A DNA stretch of 64,000 nucleotides from assembly GCF_000469545.1 (NCBI RefSeq), contig NZ_KI273067.1, positions 1-64,000 of the forward strand. The letters run 5' to 3'. Positions 36,601 to 45,341 of the stretch are shown piece after piece (the stretch's first letter is position 1; every line of letters begins with the position of its first letter). Source of the DNA: Mitsuokella sp. oral taxon 131 str. W9106 (GTDB lineage Bacteria > Bacillota > Negativicutes > Selenomonadales > Selenomonadaceae). The notes beneath the pieces were generated by a model. The model was not told the DNA's origin and ran no database searches. It saw only the letters and a program-made list of their open reading frames with translations. The position numbers were made by a program, and so were the translations under genes.

Positions 36601-39470
36601 CCGTCGAGGGCGGCACGCTCGTAAAGGCGGTGGGCGGCATCGCCGAGAACACGAAACACGACGGCGCAGGCGTCCTTCTGACAACGGGGGATGCGAACGA
36701 CAACACGGTGACGGTAAAGGCAGGCGCGGCCGTCCATGATGCCTATGGCGCGGACGTGCGCACGAAGGGAGGCTCGGCGGAAGGGAACGCCGCCGAGGTC
36801 ACGGGCAGCACGGTCGCGGGGAATGTCTACGGCGGCGCGCTCACGGCAGCAGGCGCGACGGGCGCGGCAAAGGAGAACGTCGTGCGCCTGAAGGGCGGCA
36901 CAGTCACGGGCACGGTATACGGCGGTGCGCTGACGGACGCGGCGGCTGTGGGCGCAGCGACGGGCAATGTGGTGAATATCCTAGGCGGACAGGCGCAGGA
37001 CATTTATGCGGGCTTCACGGCGGGCACGGGCAGGACAACGGGCAACATCGTCAATATCGGCGACGGCGCGGCTCCTCTTGCTGCCGGCACATCCGTTTCC
37101 GGCACGATCTACGGCGGAAATGGAACGGACGTCGAAGGCAATACGCTGAACATCAAGACGAAGGGCTTGACGGCAGGCAGTGTCGCAAACTTCGAGCATA
37201 TCACATTTATGCCGAACGCGCAGATGGCGGACGGAGACACCGTGCTTACGCTCACGCGGAACACGGTGATTCCCATCGGATCGCTCTGCGTACCGACCGA
37301 GCACATGGAGAAATGGCTTGGAAACGCTGTGGAAAAGGGCGCACATCTCATTCGCATGACCGGTGCTTCGCTTACGGTAAACGGGTATGGCACAGCGGCG
37401 GACACAAAGCGTGCGGGCGATGTCGAATACCAGCTCCGGACGGATGACGATGCGGCTGTGACGACGGGAACGCTCGATATTTCCGCTTATCGCTGGCGCA
37501 ATGCGAACATCACCGCAAGCACTGCGGCAGCCGATGCCTACGCGGGCAAGAGCCGCATGGCGGAAACGGAGTCGAATCATCTTTCCATTGCTGCCGGCGG
37601 GGCGGTCACGAACGCGATAGCGGGCGACACGCAGTCCGCTATGGGCGATGCAAAGGGGAACGTGCTGACGGTAACGGACGGCGCGCTGGCGCACGGCATC
37701 GGCGGCAAGGCGATTGGCGGCGCGGCCGTGAAAAATGCCGTCGTCGTCAATGGCGGGGCAATCGGCACGGCATCGGCGCAAGGCGCGCTCTACGGCGCCA
37801 TGACACAGGGAGAAGCGCATGAAAACCGCGTCGCAGCCGAAGGCGGCACGGTGCATGCAGATCTCTGCGGCGCGCGCGCCGCAGGCAGCGCGACAAAGAA
37901 TACGGTCACGGTCGCTTCTTCCATGCAGGGGCGTGTCACGGGGGCAGAGTCTGTTCATGCAGACGCCACGGAGAACACGGTCTCCATCAAGGCCGCCGTG
38001 ACGGGCGATGTCTTTGGCGGCAGGGCTGCGCAGGGCAGCGCCTCGCAGAATGCGGTCACCGTGGAAGGCGCGTCCGTCACGGGCGATGTGACGGGCGGTG
38101 CGGGCGCGACGACAACCGGCAATGCCATTCACTTGCGGGGGGCTGCGGTGACGGGTGACGTCATCGGCGGCACGGCGGGCGCAGCGGGCAACACGCTTGC
38201 CATCCATTTCGACCCCGTGCGCACATCGTCTGTCCACGACTTCCGCAATGTGGAAAACCTGCACTTCTACCTTGGCGGCAGGGTGAACCGCGAAAGCCCG
38301 ACCATGCTCCAGCTTGGCGTCAGACAGAAGGACATGCGCGGCATGCATCTCGGCGTCGGCGTCAATGGTGCTGCGCCCGCCCTGCAAATGGGCGATGTCA
38401 TCAGCCTTATGAAAGCCGCACCGGGCGGCACGCTCACGATGGACGCGCTTCCCCAAAACCACGTCGAGGGGATGCAGGGCGTCTCGCTGCTCTATGGGTT
38501 TGACCTGCAGAAGCGCGGGCTTGACGAGCTCGTCGCGACCGTCACCAAGGCGGCCATAAGCGAGCGGACGAAGTCCCTCGTCGAGACGCGCGCCGGCATG
38601 AGCGACTTTTTGAACCGCGGCGCGGATCTCTTGACGTGGGCGGGCGTCCAGTCCGCAGGCAAGGAAGGCGGGACGAAGCGGTACGAGCTTTGGGCTGCCA
38701 TGCAAAACGGCTCGATGCGCGCAAGAACCGGCTCGTATGTCGACAGCAACGGCATGAACCTTGCCCTTGGATGGGCACGCAGGGATCCGCGCGGCAAGGG
38801 CAAGACGACCTTCAGTCCCTTTGTCGAGTACGGCAAGGGGAAGTATACCTCTCATTTGGACGACGGCACGACGGGAAGCGGCGACCTCAGCTACTTCGGC
38901 GCGGGCGTGCTCGGAACGTACGAACGCCCGGATGGACTTTGGGCGGATGCGTCCGTCCATGCGGGCATGGCGCGGAGCGACTACCGCGGACAGCTCTACG
39001 GCAATCGGAATACGACGTACGATATGGACAGCGCGTACTATGCGGCGCATCTCGGCGTCGGCAAGAACTTCCGCTGCGGAGCAGGCAGTACCGTCGGAGC
39101 GTACCTGCGCTACCTCTATTCCAACCAGCAGGGCGGAGAAGCGACGCTGAGCTCCGGCGAGACGTACGACTTCGGCAGCGTGCATTCGAACCGCGTGCGC
39201 CTCGGCGCGACATACGCCCATATGGGCAAGCGGGGCGGCTCCGTGCGGGCAGGGCTTGCCTGGGAGTATGAGCTCAGCGGCAGTGCGCGTGCAAGCTACG
39301 CGGGCTACGACACGCCGAGTCCCAGCCTGCGCGGCGGCAGCGCGATGCTCGAGCTCGGCTATCGCTTCGCACCGAAGGACGGCCGCGTTCGCTACGACTT
39401 CCAAGTGACGGGCTGGCAAGGCAGGCGCGAAGGGGTGTCCGGCAGCGTGCAGGTGAACTGGGCGTTTTAA
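33699..39470 (+). CDS. Giant autotransporter with beta-barrel domain and poly-G tract in the signal region
   Basis: A 1923-residue outer-membrane protein. Residues 1-36 form a signal peptide with basic start and ALA cleavage sites, and its TGGG codons are encoded by ten consecutive G. The passenger (to about 1610) is rich in Gly, Thr and Asn and contains large repeats marked by the hinge NFE(T/K/H)I-x-F at about residues 185, 516, 822 and 1163, with a weaker one near 1513. A linker precedes a roughly 270-residue barrel (about 1655-1923) ending NWAF, with the expected terminal aromatic. The first kilobase is AT-richer than the rest. Ligand or adhesin role is unknown. ATG 33699 follows GGGGAGAGGGG. 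Confidence 0.93.
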   Translation: MRKGTKRYQKLAVCIALALSTGGGTFLLNPTHALAADVTGGDVTVDAAHPLPATFSLPAGNGADIPNTGDNRNVVGNKLTIRVRTGYVWHYGGYTAGSGNATGNILTLSGELNSGLADLYFVGGGSEHGNATGNTVILEGPVTGNYLYLYGGRSNLPAGDATTGNTLRVKGGMTSVIQIRNFEKMEYDLDSSVANGAGMLYVSFGLPSIDWNKVGVNGLSKWAESLPSTINTPNVVLYNTGSSNISLRNYSPRLIQAMNHYEFGIRGNGTLAGTTMAGATQITLSGNKYEYATTPTVVGATAHGGYSLYGNTTNHNTITISPGAYSDVRAGYTDAEKGGSEYNTLKFEPGTSSTNAYAGFSRATQASDADRKADASAKANAKKNVAEVSGGAITNLYGGALTGAAASGDATGNAVKVSGGAVTNLYGGALTDAAATGNATGNTVTITGGTLNGDVYGGHTAGTGKTTGNTVNLGDEDGAYSAATAVNGTLYGGSDSADVAGNVLNVNANAQAKNIRNFETIRFNFKPTQNAASPLLRLTDTAGTALDWRSIKTTGNAIGDGRIVTLLENTTAGGLTIGSYTGAKEVASTGTSEISIDTDTHAASAKKILFRGYTFRDASKTAGASDATTPASDVWAGRSAIGNTTAGSHLTVTGGTFRDAYGGWTAGTTTTAADKFGSRGNSVTLKDTDAAHPTEVRSLYGGRSETPAGSATGNKAIVAGGTVTGTIYGGALTDAAATGSATGNTVTITGGRIGTPLQAADVYGGYTAGSGKTTGNTVTLGDGTHGVGTIYGTLYGGSDSADVTGNTLVVKANAGAAVKGIQNFETIRFDMDTSASTTTPLLNVTGTMPLAGLDWAKVDVDVKHLSPVLRPYEAYHAHILEGAGGISFMQGSRNTYVPIGAKDKRNGNYEFVLDTDTHSVNATRYVDLTGCQYQNNKAAKFTAADGTKPEAWAGRSIAGNTVQHNVLSVEGGTLVKAVGGIAENTKHDGAGVLLTTGDANDNTVTVKAGAAVHDAYGADVRTKGGSAEGNAAEVTGSTVAGNVYGGALTAAGATGAAKENVVRLKGGTVTGTVYGGALTDAAAVGAATGNVVNILGGQAQDIYAGFTAGTGRTTGNIVNIGDGAAPLAAGTSVSGTIYGGNGTDVEGNTLNIKTKGLTAGSVANFEHITFMPNAQMADGDTVLTLTRNTVIPIGSLCVPTEHMEKWLGNAVEKGAHLIRMTGASLTVNGYGTAADTKRAGDVEYQLRTDDDAAVTTGTLDISAYRWRNANITASTAAADAYAGKSRMAETESNHLSIAAGGAVTNAIAGDTQSAMGDAKGNVLTVTDGALAHGIGGKAIGGAAVKNAVVVNGGAIGTASAQGALYGAMTQGEAHENRVAAEGGTVHADLCGARAAGSATKNTVTVASSMQGRVTGAESVHADATENTVSIKAAVTGDVFGGRAAQGSASQNAVTVEGASVTGDVTGGAGATTTGNAIHLRGAAVTGDVIGGTAGAAGNTLAIHFDPVRTSSVHDFRNVENLHFYLGGRVNRESPTMLQLGVRQKDMRGMHLGVGVNGAAPALQMGDVISLMKAAPGGTLTMDALPQNHVEGMQGVSLLYGFDLQKRGLDELVATVTKAAISERTKSLVETRAGMSDFLNRGADLLTWAGVQSAGKEGGTKRYELWAAMQNGSMRARTGSYVDSNGMNLALGWARRDPRGKGKTTFSPFVEYGKGKYTSHLDDGTTGSGDLSYFGAGVLGTYERPDGLWADASVHAGMARSDYRGQLYGNRNTTYDMDSAYYAAHLGVGKNFRCGAGSTVGAYLRYLYSNQQGGEATLSSGETYDFGSVHSNRVRLGATYAHMGKRGGSVRAGLAWEYELSGSARASYAGYDTPSPSLRGGSAMLELGYRFAPKDGRVRYDFQVTGWQGRREGVSGSVQVNWAF
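33761..33770 (+). repeat. Poly-G tract (10 G) in autotransporter signal-peptide codons
   Basis: Ten consecutive G fall within codons 21-24. With ten the frame is open to the full barrel; gain or loss of one or two G would end translation early. This is the form of a slipped-strand contingency locus. Confidence 0.9.
34950..37140 (+). repeat. DNA-level repeats in the autotransporter passenger
   Basis: A nearly identical stretch of about 65 bases occurs at 34980-35045 and 35886-35951, exactly 906 bases (302 codons) apart. A third, diverged copy begins near 36924, 1038 bases (346 codons) further. A CTCTACGGCGGCAGTGACAG block at 35166 recurs at 36078. All offsets are multiples of three, so recombination between copies would keep the frame. 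Confidence 0.85.
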
Positions 39471-39490
39471 GAAAACCTGCCTGTCCCGCA

Positions 39491-39519
39491 TTGACAAGCC
39501 ATGTCCCGTTTGCTACACT
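39491..39519 (+). promoter_or_regulatory. Promoter of glyQS
   Basis: TTGACA (39491-39496) and TACACT (39514-39519) have a 17-base spacer. Confidence 0.8.
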
Positions 39520-39527
39520 GTAATGGC

Positions 39528-39716
39528 AATGAAGAAGAGGAGTACCCCCAATCCCAGCGAGATGCGACGGTGAAAGGCATCGACGGGGCGAAGGCACTTT
39601 GGAGCGCGAACCGCATAGATTGAGGTGGGTCTTCGGATCAATCAGGGTGGAACCGCGGTACTTGGCAATCGAGTCTCGTCCCTGTGGCGTTGCGTCGCAG
39701 GGGCGGGGCTTTTTCT
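39528..39716 (+). promoter_or_regulatory. T-box: Glycine T-box leader with terminator
   Basis: The T-box sequence AGGGTGGAACCGCGG lies at 39644-39658. It is followed by a terminator hairpin (CGTCCCTG... with CGCAGGGGCGGGG, about 39677-39709) and TTTTT. The Stem I region is short. By comparison with the remembered Geobacillus glyQS leader, the specifier GGC (glycine) is likely at 39593-39595 in CGAAGGCACTTTGGAGC; another GGC at 39576-39578 is a less likely alternative. Uncharged tRNA-Gly should favour the antiterminator and switch on glyQS. Confidence 0.92.
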
Positions 39717-39769
39717 ATGCGGATAGGAGCCGCTTTTCCTGCGGCAGTTGGAGTAGAGGAGTTGTTCCC

Positions 39770-40648
39770 ATGAAATTTCAGGAAATCATCTTTGCCCTGC
39801 AAGCATTTTGGTCGGAGCAGGGCTGCATTCTCGCAGAGCCTTACGACGTCGAAAAGGGCGCAGGCACGATGAACCCCATGACGTTTCTGCGCGTGCTCGG
39901 CCCAGAGCCATGGCATGTCGCTTACGTCGAGCCATCGCGCCGTCCCGCCGACGGACGCTACGGCGATAACCCGAATCGCCTGTACCAGCACCATCAGTTC
40001 CAAGTCATCATGAAGCCGTCGCCCGACAACATCCAGGAGCTTTACCTAGAGAGCCTGGAGCGTCTCGGCATCGATCCAAGGCAGCACGACATCCGCTTTG
40101 TCGAGGACAACTGGGAGTCGCCGACGCTCGGCGCGTGGGGACTCGGCTGGGAGGTCTGGCTCGACGGCATGGAGATCACGCAGTTTACGTATTTCCAGCA
40201 GGTCGGCAGTCAGGACATCCGCCCAGTCGCATCGGAGATCACGTACGGGCTCGAACGCCTCGCGATGTACATTCAGGGCGTCGAGAATGTCTACGATATC
40301 AAGTGGACGGACGACTGCACGTACGGCGATGTATTCCATCAGAACGAGTACGAGCAGTCGGCTTACGCATTCGACCTTTCCGACGAGGCACTGCTCTTTG
40401 ATCTTTTCGGCAAGTATGAAAAGGAAGCCGTCCGCATCATTGAGACGGGAAACGTTCATCCCGCATACGACTACGTGCTCAAATGCTCGCATACGTTCAA
40501 CCTGCTCGATGCGCGCGGCGCGATTTCCGTATCGCAGCGCGCCGCCTTCATCGGGCGCGTCAGGAGGCTCGCGCGTCTGTGCGCTGCGTGCTATTTGAAG
40601 CAGCGGGAGGAGCTTGGCTATCCGATGCTGCACAGGGGGGAGAAATGA
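39770..40648 (+). CDS. glyQ: Glycyl-tRNA synthetase alpha subunit
   Basis: A 292-residue catalytic subunit of the heterotetrameric bacterial GlyRS. Conserved strings include [41 protein letters not shown] and [23 protein letters not shown] 39770 follows AGAGGAG. Its TGA overlaps the glyS start (ATGA). Confidence 0.98.
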   Translation: MKFQEIIFALQAFWSEQGCILAEPYDVEKGAGTMNPMTFLRVLGPEPWHVAYVEPSRRPADGRYGDNPNRLYQHHQFQVIMKPSPDNIQELYLESLERLGIDPRQHDIRFVEDNWESPTLGAWGLGWEVWLDGMEITQFTYFQQVGSQDIRPVASEITYGLERLAMYIQGVENVYDIKWTDDCTYGDVFHQNEYEQSAYAFDLSDEALLFDLFGKYEKEAVRIIETGNVHPAYDYVLKCSHTFNLLDARGAISVSQRAAFIGRVRRLARLCAACYLKQREELGYPMLHRGEK

Positions 40649-42705
40649 GCATGGGCAAGGATTTATTACTCGAAATCGGAACGGAAGAAGTCCCCGCGCA
40701 CGTCATGCCGGGCATTCTGAAGGAACTCAGGGAGAATGCGGCGGCTGCGCTGAACGAAAACCGTATCGCATTTGCCGCGGTCCGCACGATCGGCACGCCG
40801 CGCCGCATGGCGCTTCTCGTCACGGGAGTTGCCGAAAAGCAGGAGGACGTCACGTGCGAAAGCCGTGGACCGTCCGTCTCAATCGCATTCGACGCGGACG
40901 GCAATCCGACGAAGGCGGCGCAGGGCTTCGCGCATGGCCGGCATATCGACCCGAAGGATCTCGTGACGAAGGATGGCTACGTCTACGCGATGGTGCATGA
41001 GGCGGGCAAGGAGACGGCAGCGCTTCTGAGCGAGATCCTGCCGGCTCTCATCTGCGGGCTGAGCTTTCCGAACAGCATGCGCTGGGGCACGCTCGATTTC
41101 AAATTCATTCGCCCGATCCGCTGGATCGTCGCGCTCTTCGGCGCTGACGTCGTGCCGTTCGAGGTCGCGAACGTCAGGAGCGGACGCATATCGCGCGGCC
41201 ATCGCTTCCTGGGGAACGGCGGCTTTGAAATCGCGGATGCGGCAAGCTATGAAGCGGCGTGCGAGAAGGCGTTTGTCCTCGTCGACCCGGAGAAGCGCAG
41301 GGAAAGGATCCGCGCCGGCATCGAAGCGGCCGCCGCGGAGAACGGCGGCAGGGCGGAGATCACGGAAGACCTTCTCGAAGAGGTTCTCTATCTTGTCGAG
41401 TACCCGACGGCACTCTGCGGCAAATTCGATGAGAAGTATCTGAAGCTGCCCCCGGAGGCGGTCATCACGCCGATGCGCGACCATCAGCGCTACTTTCCCG
41501 TAAAGGATGCAAAGGGAAAGCTCCTGCCGCTCTTTATCACGGTGCGCAACGGCGGCAGCGAGTACCTCGAAACGGTGCGGCACGGCAATGAGCGCGTGCT
41601 GCGCGCGCGCCTTGAAGATGCGCAGTTCTTCTTTGATGAAGACCGCAAGAAGAGTCTCGACGAACACCGCGAAAAACTCCGGACCGTCGTGTTCCAGCAG
41701 GGACTCGGCACGATGTACGAAAAGACGGAACGCCTCGCCGTGCTCGCAGACTGCATCGCAGACGCCGTCCATGCGGACGAGAAGGCACACAAGCACGCAC
41801 ATCGCGCAGCCCTCCTCTCAAAGGCCGATCTCGTGACAGGCATGGTACAGGAATTCACGGAGCTGCAGGGCATCATGGGACGCGAGTACGCGCGCCTTGA
41901 CGGATGCTGTGAAGGCGTCGCGCGTGCGATCGACGAGCACTACAAGCCGCGTTTTGCGGGCGATGCGCAGCCCGCTACCGAGGCAGGGCGCATCGTGAGC
42001 CTCGCCGACAAGATCGATACGATCGTCGGCACGTTCTCCATCGGCAAGATCCCGACGGGATCGCAGGATCCATTTGCCCTGCGCCGTCAGGCACTCGGGA
42101 TGGTCCATACGATTATCGAGGCGAAGTACGCGCTTTCGCTCCGCGCCTTAGTCGGACGCGCGATGGATCTCTACCGGATCACGGATGCGTCGGCGCGCGG
42201 GAAGCTGCAGCAGGCTGTGGCCGACTTCATCCGCCTGCGCCTTAAGAACGTTCTTGAAGGAATCCGTTACGATGTCGTCGATGCCGTGCTCACGCATGTG
42301 GATGATGTCTACGGCGTGATCCTGCGCGCAAAGGCAGTCGAGTCGTTTCTCGCGGGAGAAGATGCGGCGGCGGGCGTGCAGGCATTGGTACGCGCTGCGA
42401 ATCTCGCGGCAAAGGGCAAGGACGATGCCATGGATCCGGCACGCTTTGCGGCAGCGGAAGAGAAGGCACTCTTCTATGCTTATGAGCAGGCGAAAAAGCG
42501 TGTTTTGGCAGCGTGCGGATCGCATGATTACGTGGGTGCATTGCAGGCGCTTGCGAGCCTTGCCGCACCGATTGACGCGTTCTTTGACGCCGTCATGGTC
42601 ATGGACAAGGACGAGGCTGTCCGCCGGAACCGCCTCGCACTCTTGAGGTCCATCGATGCACTCACGAGGGAAGTCGCGGACTTCGGCAAGATCGTGCTCG
42701 CCTGA
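40645..42705 (+). CDS. glyS: Glycyl-tRNA synthetase beta subunit
   Basis: A 686-residue partner of GlyQ. It starts with the family [19 protein letters not shown]. It contains the B3/B4-like region (GHRFLGNG), an HD-like fold segment ([24 protein letters not shown]) and the DALRIC-type C-terminus ([32 protein letters not shown]). ATG 40645 overlaps the glyQ stop; an ATG two codons downstream is also possible. Confidence 0.97.
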   Translation: MSMGKDLLLEIGTEEVPAHVMPGILKELRENAAAALNENRIAFAAVRTIGTPRRMALLVTGVAEKQEDVTCESRGPSVSIAFDADGNPTKAAQGFAHGRHIDPKDLVTKDGYVYAMVHEAGKETAALLSEILPALICGLSFPNSMRWGTLDFKFIRPIRWIVALFGADVVPFEVANVRSGRISRGHRFLGNGGFEIADAASYEAACEKAFVLVDPEKRRERIRAGIEAAAAENGGRAEITEDLLEEVLYLVEYPTALCGKFDEKYLKLPPEAVITPMRDHQRYFPVKDAKGKLLPLFITVRNGGSEYLETVRHGNERVLRARLEDAQFFFDEDRKKSLDEHREKLRTVVFQQGLGTMYEKTERLAVLADCIADAVHADEKAHKHAHRAALLSKADLVTGMVQEFTELQGIMGREYARLDGCCEGVARAIDEHYKPRFAGDAQPATEAGRIVSLADKIDTIVGTFSIGKIPTGSQDPFALRRQALGMVHTIIEAKYALSLRALVGRAMDLYRITDASARGKLQQAVADFIRLRLKNVLEGIRYDVVDAVLTHVDDVYGVILRAKAVESFLAGEDAAAGVQALVRAANLAAKGKDDAMDPARFAAAEEKALFYAYEQAKKRVLAACGSHDYVGALQALASLAAPIDAFFDAVMVMDKDEAVRRNRLALLRSIDALTREVADFGKIVLA

Positions 42706-42724
42706 ATCGACATGAATCCTTTGG

Positions 42725-42759
42725 CAGCGGGGAGGGAAACGGATCCTCGCTGTTTTTTT
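42725..42759 (+). terminator. Terminator after glyS
   Basis: CAGCGGGGA (42725-42733) pairs with TCCTCGCTG (42744-42752), with a GGGAAACGGA loop, followed by seven T. Confidence 0.85.
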
Positions 42760-42774
42760 GTGCAAAAAGAATGC

Positions 42775-42804
42775 TTGCAAATTTATGCAAGAATGATGTA
42801 TAAT
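42775..42804 (+). promoter_or_regulatory. argC promoter with ARG-box-like operator
   Basis: TTGCAA (42775-42780) and TATAAT (42799-42804) have an 18-base spacer. TTGCAAATTTATGCAA (42775-42790) is a near-palindrome that resembles the ArgR/AhrC box and covers the -35 and spacer. Arginine with ArgR would be expected to repress. Confidence 0.65.
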
Positions 42805-42834
42805 TATGACCATAGTTTTCTAAGGAATCATGGA

Positions 42835-43000
42835 TAACATGAAATTCGTCGGATTGACGTAGATGTTTCGTCCGAACGAGGTGGAAAACTGGACGCAGCG
42901 TGGCGCTCGGTGGAGGATTTTCCACCGAAGTACGGGCAAAAAAGATGCGCCGGGCTGGCGTGGCTGAATGGATCCGTGCTTCCCTAAGGGGGGGAAAAAA
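42835..43000 (+). promoter_or_regulatory. Structured leader of argC
   Basis: Two mutually exclusive helices are possible: GGTGGAAAA (42880-42888) with TTTTCCACC (42918-42926), or CGGTGGA (42908-42914) with TCCACCG (42921-42927). A further CGCC/GGCG hairpin lies about 42945-42965. The SD of argC is part of a run of seven G (42988-42994). No T-box sequence or open small ORF of arginine codons is seen. Confidence 0.45.
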
Positions 43001-43005
43001 CGCGT

Positions 43006-44046
43006 ATGGATAGTAAAGTCAGCATCCTCGGTGCGACGGGCTACGCAGGTGCGGAGCTCATGCGCATCTTATACAACCATCCGAACGCGGAGGTCGTCCA
43101 CATCACGTCGGAGCGTCATGCGGGCGAGCATATCACCGCACTCTATCCGCATCTGCGCGGGCTCTATGATATGGAGCTTGAGAGCATGAGGGACATCGCG
43201 CGCATCGGTGCCGACAGCGACTTCGTCTTTATCGGCCTGCCGCATGGCCATGCGATGGAGGTTGGCAGGGCGCTTGCGGGCATGAGGACGCGCATCATCG
43301 ACCTCGGCGCGGACTACCGCTTTGATGATACGGATGTTTACGAGGCATGGTATCACGTCAGGCATACGCATGCCGATGCGCCGCGCACCTACGGCCTTTC
43401 GGAACTCTGCCGCGACGCGGTGCGCACGGCGAAGATCATCGGCAATGCGGGCTGCTTCACGACGGCGAGCATTTTGGCGCTCGCACCGCTCGCGAAGGAG
43501 CGTCTCGTCGACGTGAATACGATCCTCGTCGATGCGAAGTCGGGCGTTTCGGGCGCGGGACGCGGCGCGAAGACGGCGAATCACTTTCCTGAGCTTTACG
43601 ATAACTTCCGCGCCTACAACGTCGCGCACCATCGCCACACGCCGGAGATCGAGCAGGAGATCGGAAAGCTTGCGGGCGAGAAGGCGACGATCCAGTTCAC
43701 GCCGCATCTCGTGCCGATGTCGCGCGGCATCCTCGCGACGTGCTACGCGACGCTGAAAGAAGGCGTCACGGAAGATGACGTGGATGCGGCGTACGAAAAA
43801 ATCTATCGAAACGAGCCTTTCATCCGTCTGTTGGGACGCGGTGCGTACCCCTCGACGAAGGAGGTACGCGGCTCGAATTTCTGCGATATCGCATGGCATA
43901 TCGACGCGCGGACGCATCGCATCATCGTGCTGTCGGCGATCGATAACCTCGTCAAGGGCGCGGCAGGGCAGGCGGTGCAGAATTTCAACATCGCCTGCGG
44001 CTTTGACGAGACGACGGGGCTCATGATGACGCCGCTGTATCCATAA
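43006..44046 (+). CDS. argC: N-acetyl-gamma-glutamyl-phosphate reductase
   Basis: A 346-residue NADPH enzyme of arginine synthesis. It has the nucleotide loop LGATGYAGAELMR, the catalytic Cys in GNAGCFTTA and the SGVSGAGRGAK and HRHTPEIEQE motifs. It is the first gene of argCJBD. ATG 43006 follows AAGGGGGGG. Confidence 0.97.
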   Translation: MDSKVSILGATGYAGAELMRILYNHPNAEVVHITSERHAGEHITALYPHLRGLYDMELESMRDIARIGADSDFVFIGLPHGHAMEVGRALAGMRTRIIDLGADYRFDDTDVYEAWYHVRHTHADAPRTYGLSELCRDAVRTAKIIGNAGCFTTASILALAPLAKERLVDVNTILVDAKSGVSGAGRGAKTANHFPELYDNFRAYNVAHHRHTPEIEQEIGKLAGEKATIQFTPHLVPMSRGILATCYATLKEGVTEDDVDAAYEKIYRNEPFIRLLGRGAYPSTKEVRGSNFCDIAWHIDARTHRIIVLSAIDNLVKGAAGQAVQNFNIACGFDETTGLMMTPLYP

Positions 44047-44100
44047 GAAACGGCTCGCGGCGGAAATCCGTGCAAATAGCAAATATCAGGAGGAAATCAC

Positions 44101-45312
44101 ATGTTCAGTGAGAAGCATGCAAAGGCGGGCGTGACGTTCCCGCAGGGCTTTAAGGCGGCTGGCGTCAAGGCTGGCATCAAGAAGAGCGGCAACCTCGACG
44201 TCGCCGTCATTTACACGGAGCGGGAAGCGGCTGTCGCAGGCGTGTTCACGCAGAACGCGGTTGCAGCAGCGTCGGTCTCTGTCTCCAAGGAGGTCGTCGC
44301 GACGGGTACGGCGCACGCCGTCGCTGCCAATGCGGGCTGTGCGAATGCCTGCACGGGGGAGCAGGGGGAAAAGGACGCGCGCGCGACGCAGGAAATCACG
44401 GCTGAGGCGCTCGGCTGCACGGCAGAGGACGTCATCGTCGCTTCGACGGGCGTCATCGGCGTCAATCTGCCGATGGACAAGATGGAAAAAGGACTCAGGG
44501 CGGCCGTCGCGGCGCTTTCAGCGGACGGCAGCGAGAATGCCGGCAATGCGATCCTCACGACGGACACGTACTCGAAGTCGTGCGCGGCGGAAGTCGAAAT
44601 CGCCGGCAAAAAAGTCCGCTTCGGCGCAATCGCGAAGGGCTCGGGCATGATCCAGCCGAATATGGCGACGATGCTCTGCTTCATCACGACGGACGCGGCC
44701 ATTGACAGCAGGCTTTTGCAAAAGGCGCTCTCCGAGACCACCGAGGTTTCGTTCAACATGATTTCGATCGACGGCGACATGAGCACGAATGACATGGCGG
44801 TCGTGCTCGCAAACGGAGCCGCAGGAAACGCGAGGATTCAGGCAGAAGGGGCAGACTACGAGGCGTTCAAGAAGGTGCTGGAGTCGATCTGCAAGGGACT
44901 CGCACAGCGCATTGCCGCAGACGGCGAGGGCGCGACGAAGTTCCTCACCGTCAACGTATCCGGCACGAAGTCGTTTGCGGACGCAAAGACGATCGCAATG
45001 AGCGTCGCGAAGAGCCCGCTCGTCAAGACGGCGTTCTTCGGCGAAGACCCGAACTGGGGACGCGTGATCTGTGCGGTCGGCTACGCAGGCATCCCCATGG
45101 ATCCGAAGACAACGGTCGTGAAGTTCGGCGGCATTCCCGTCTACGCAAACGGCGTTGGCGCGGCTTGCGACGAGGAAGCGCTAAGGGCCGTCATGGGCGA
45201 ACACGATATTGCCATCGACATCGATATGGGGGCGGGCGAGGCGAGCGCGACGGTTTGGACGTGCGACTTTTCCTATGCGTACGTCAAGATCAACGGCGAG
45301 TATCATACTTGA
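44101..45312 (+). CDS. argJ: Bifunctional ornithine acetyltransferase / N-acetylglutamate synthase
   Basis: A 403-residue enzyme that moves the acetyl group from acetylornithine to glutamate, so a separate argA or argE is unnecessary. The self-cleavage site is seen in KGSGMIQPNMATMLCF (the Thr becomes the new N-terminal nucleophile). It also has VNLPMDKM and EDPNWGRVICAVGYAG. It lies between argC and argB. Confidence 0.97.
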   Translation: MFSEKHAKAGVTFPQGFKAAGVKAGIKKSGNLDVAVIYTEREAAVAGVFTQNAVAAASVSVSKEVVATGTAHAVAANAGCANACTGEQGEKDARATQEITAEALGCTAEDVIVASTGVIGVNLPMDKMEKGLRAAVAALSADGSENAGNAILTTDTYSKSCAAEVEIAGKKVRFGAIAKGSGMIQPNMATMLCFITTDAAIDSRLLQKALSETTEVSFNMISIDGDMSTNDMAVVLANGAAGNARIQAEGADYEAFKKVLESICKGLAQRIAADGEGATKFLTVNVSGTKSFADAKTIAMSVAKSPLVKTAFFGEDPNWGRVICAVGYAGIPMDPKTTVVKFGGIPVYANGVGAACDEEALRAVMGEHDIAIDIDMGAGEASATVWTCDFSYAYVKINGEYHT

Positions 45313-45341
45313 TCGGCATCGCTTGAAAGGGAGGCGGTCAT

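Noticed and set aside
34860-37190. The periodic passenger repeats as a CRISPR-like array
   Set aside because: The repeats are in-frame coding repeats about 900-1040 bases apart inside one protein, with no short direct-repeat/spacer structure and no cas genes.
36981-39497. An 838-codon minus-strand frame opposite the autotransporter
   Set aside because: It arises from the repetitive GC-rich codons of the passenger. The predicted protein has no recognisable domain or start signal.
42870-42900. GAGGTGGAAAACTGG as a second T-box sequence before argC
   Set aside because: It resembles AGGGTGGAACCGCGG only in the GGTGGAA core. The invariant CCGCGG part is absent, no T-box terminator follows, and the core is better explained by pairing with TTTTCCACC.
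42960-42990. Possible tRNA-like sequence before argC
   Set aside because: GGCGTGGCTGAATGGATCC looks briefly like a D-arm, but no anticodon arm, T-arm or CCA end fits.
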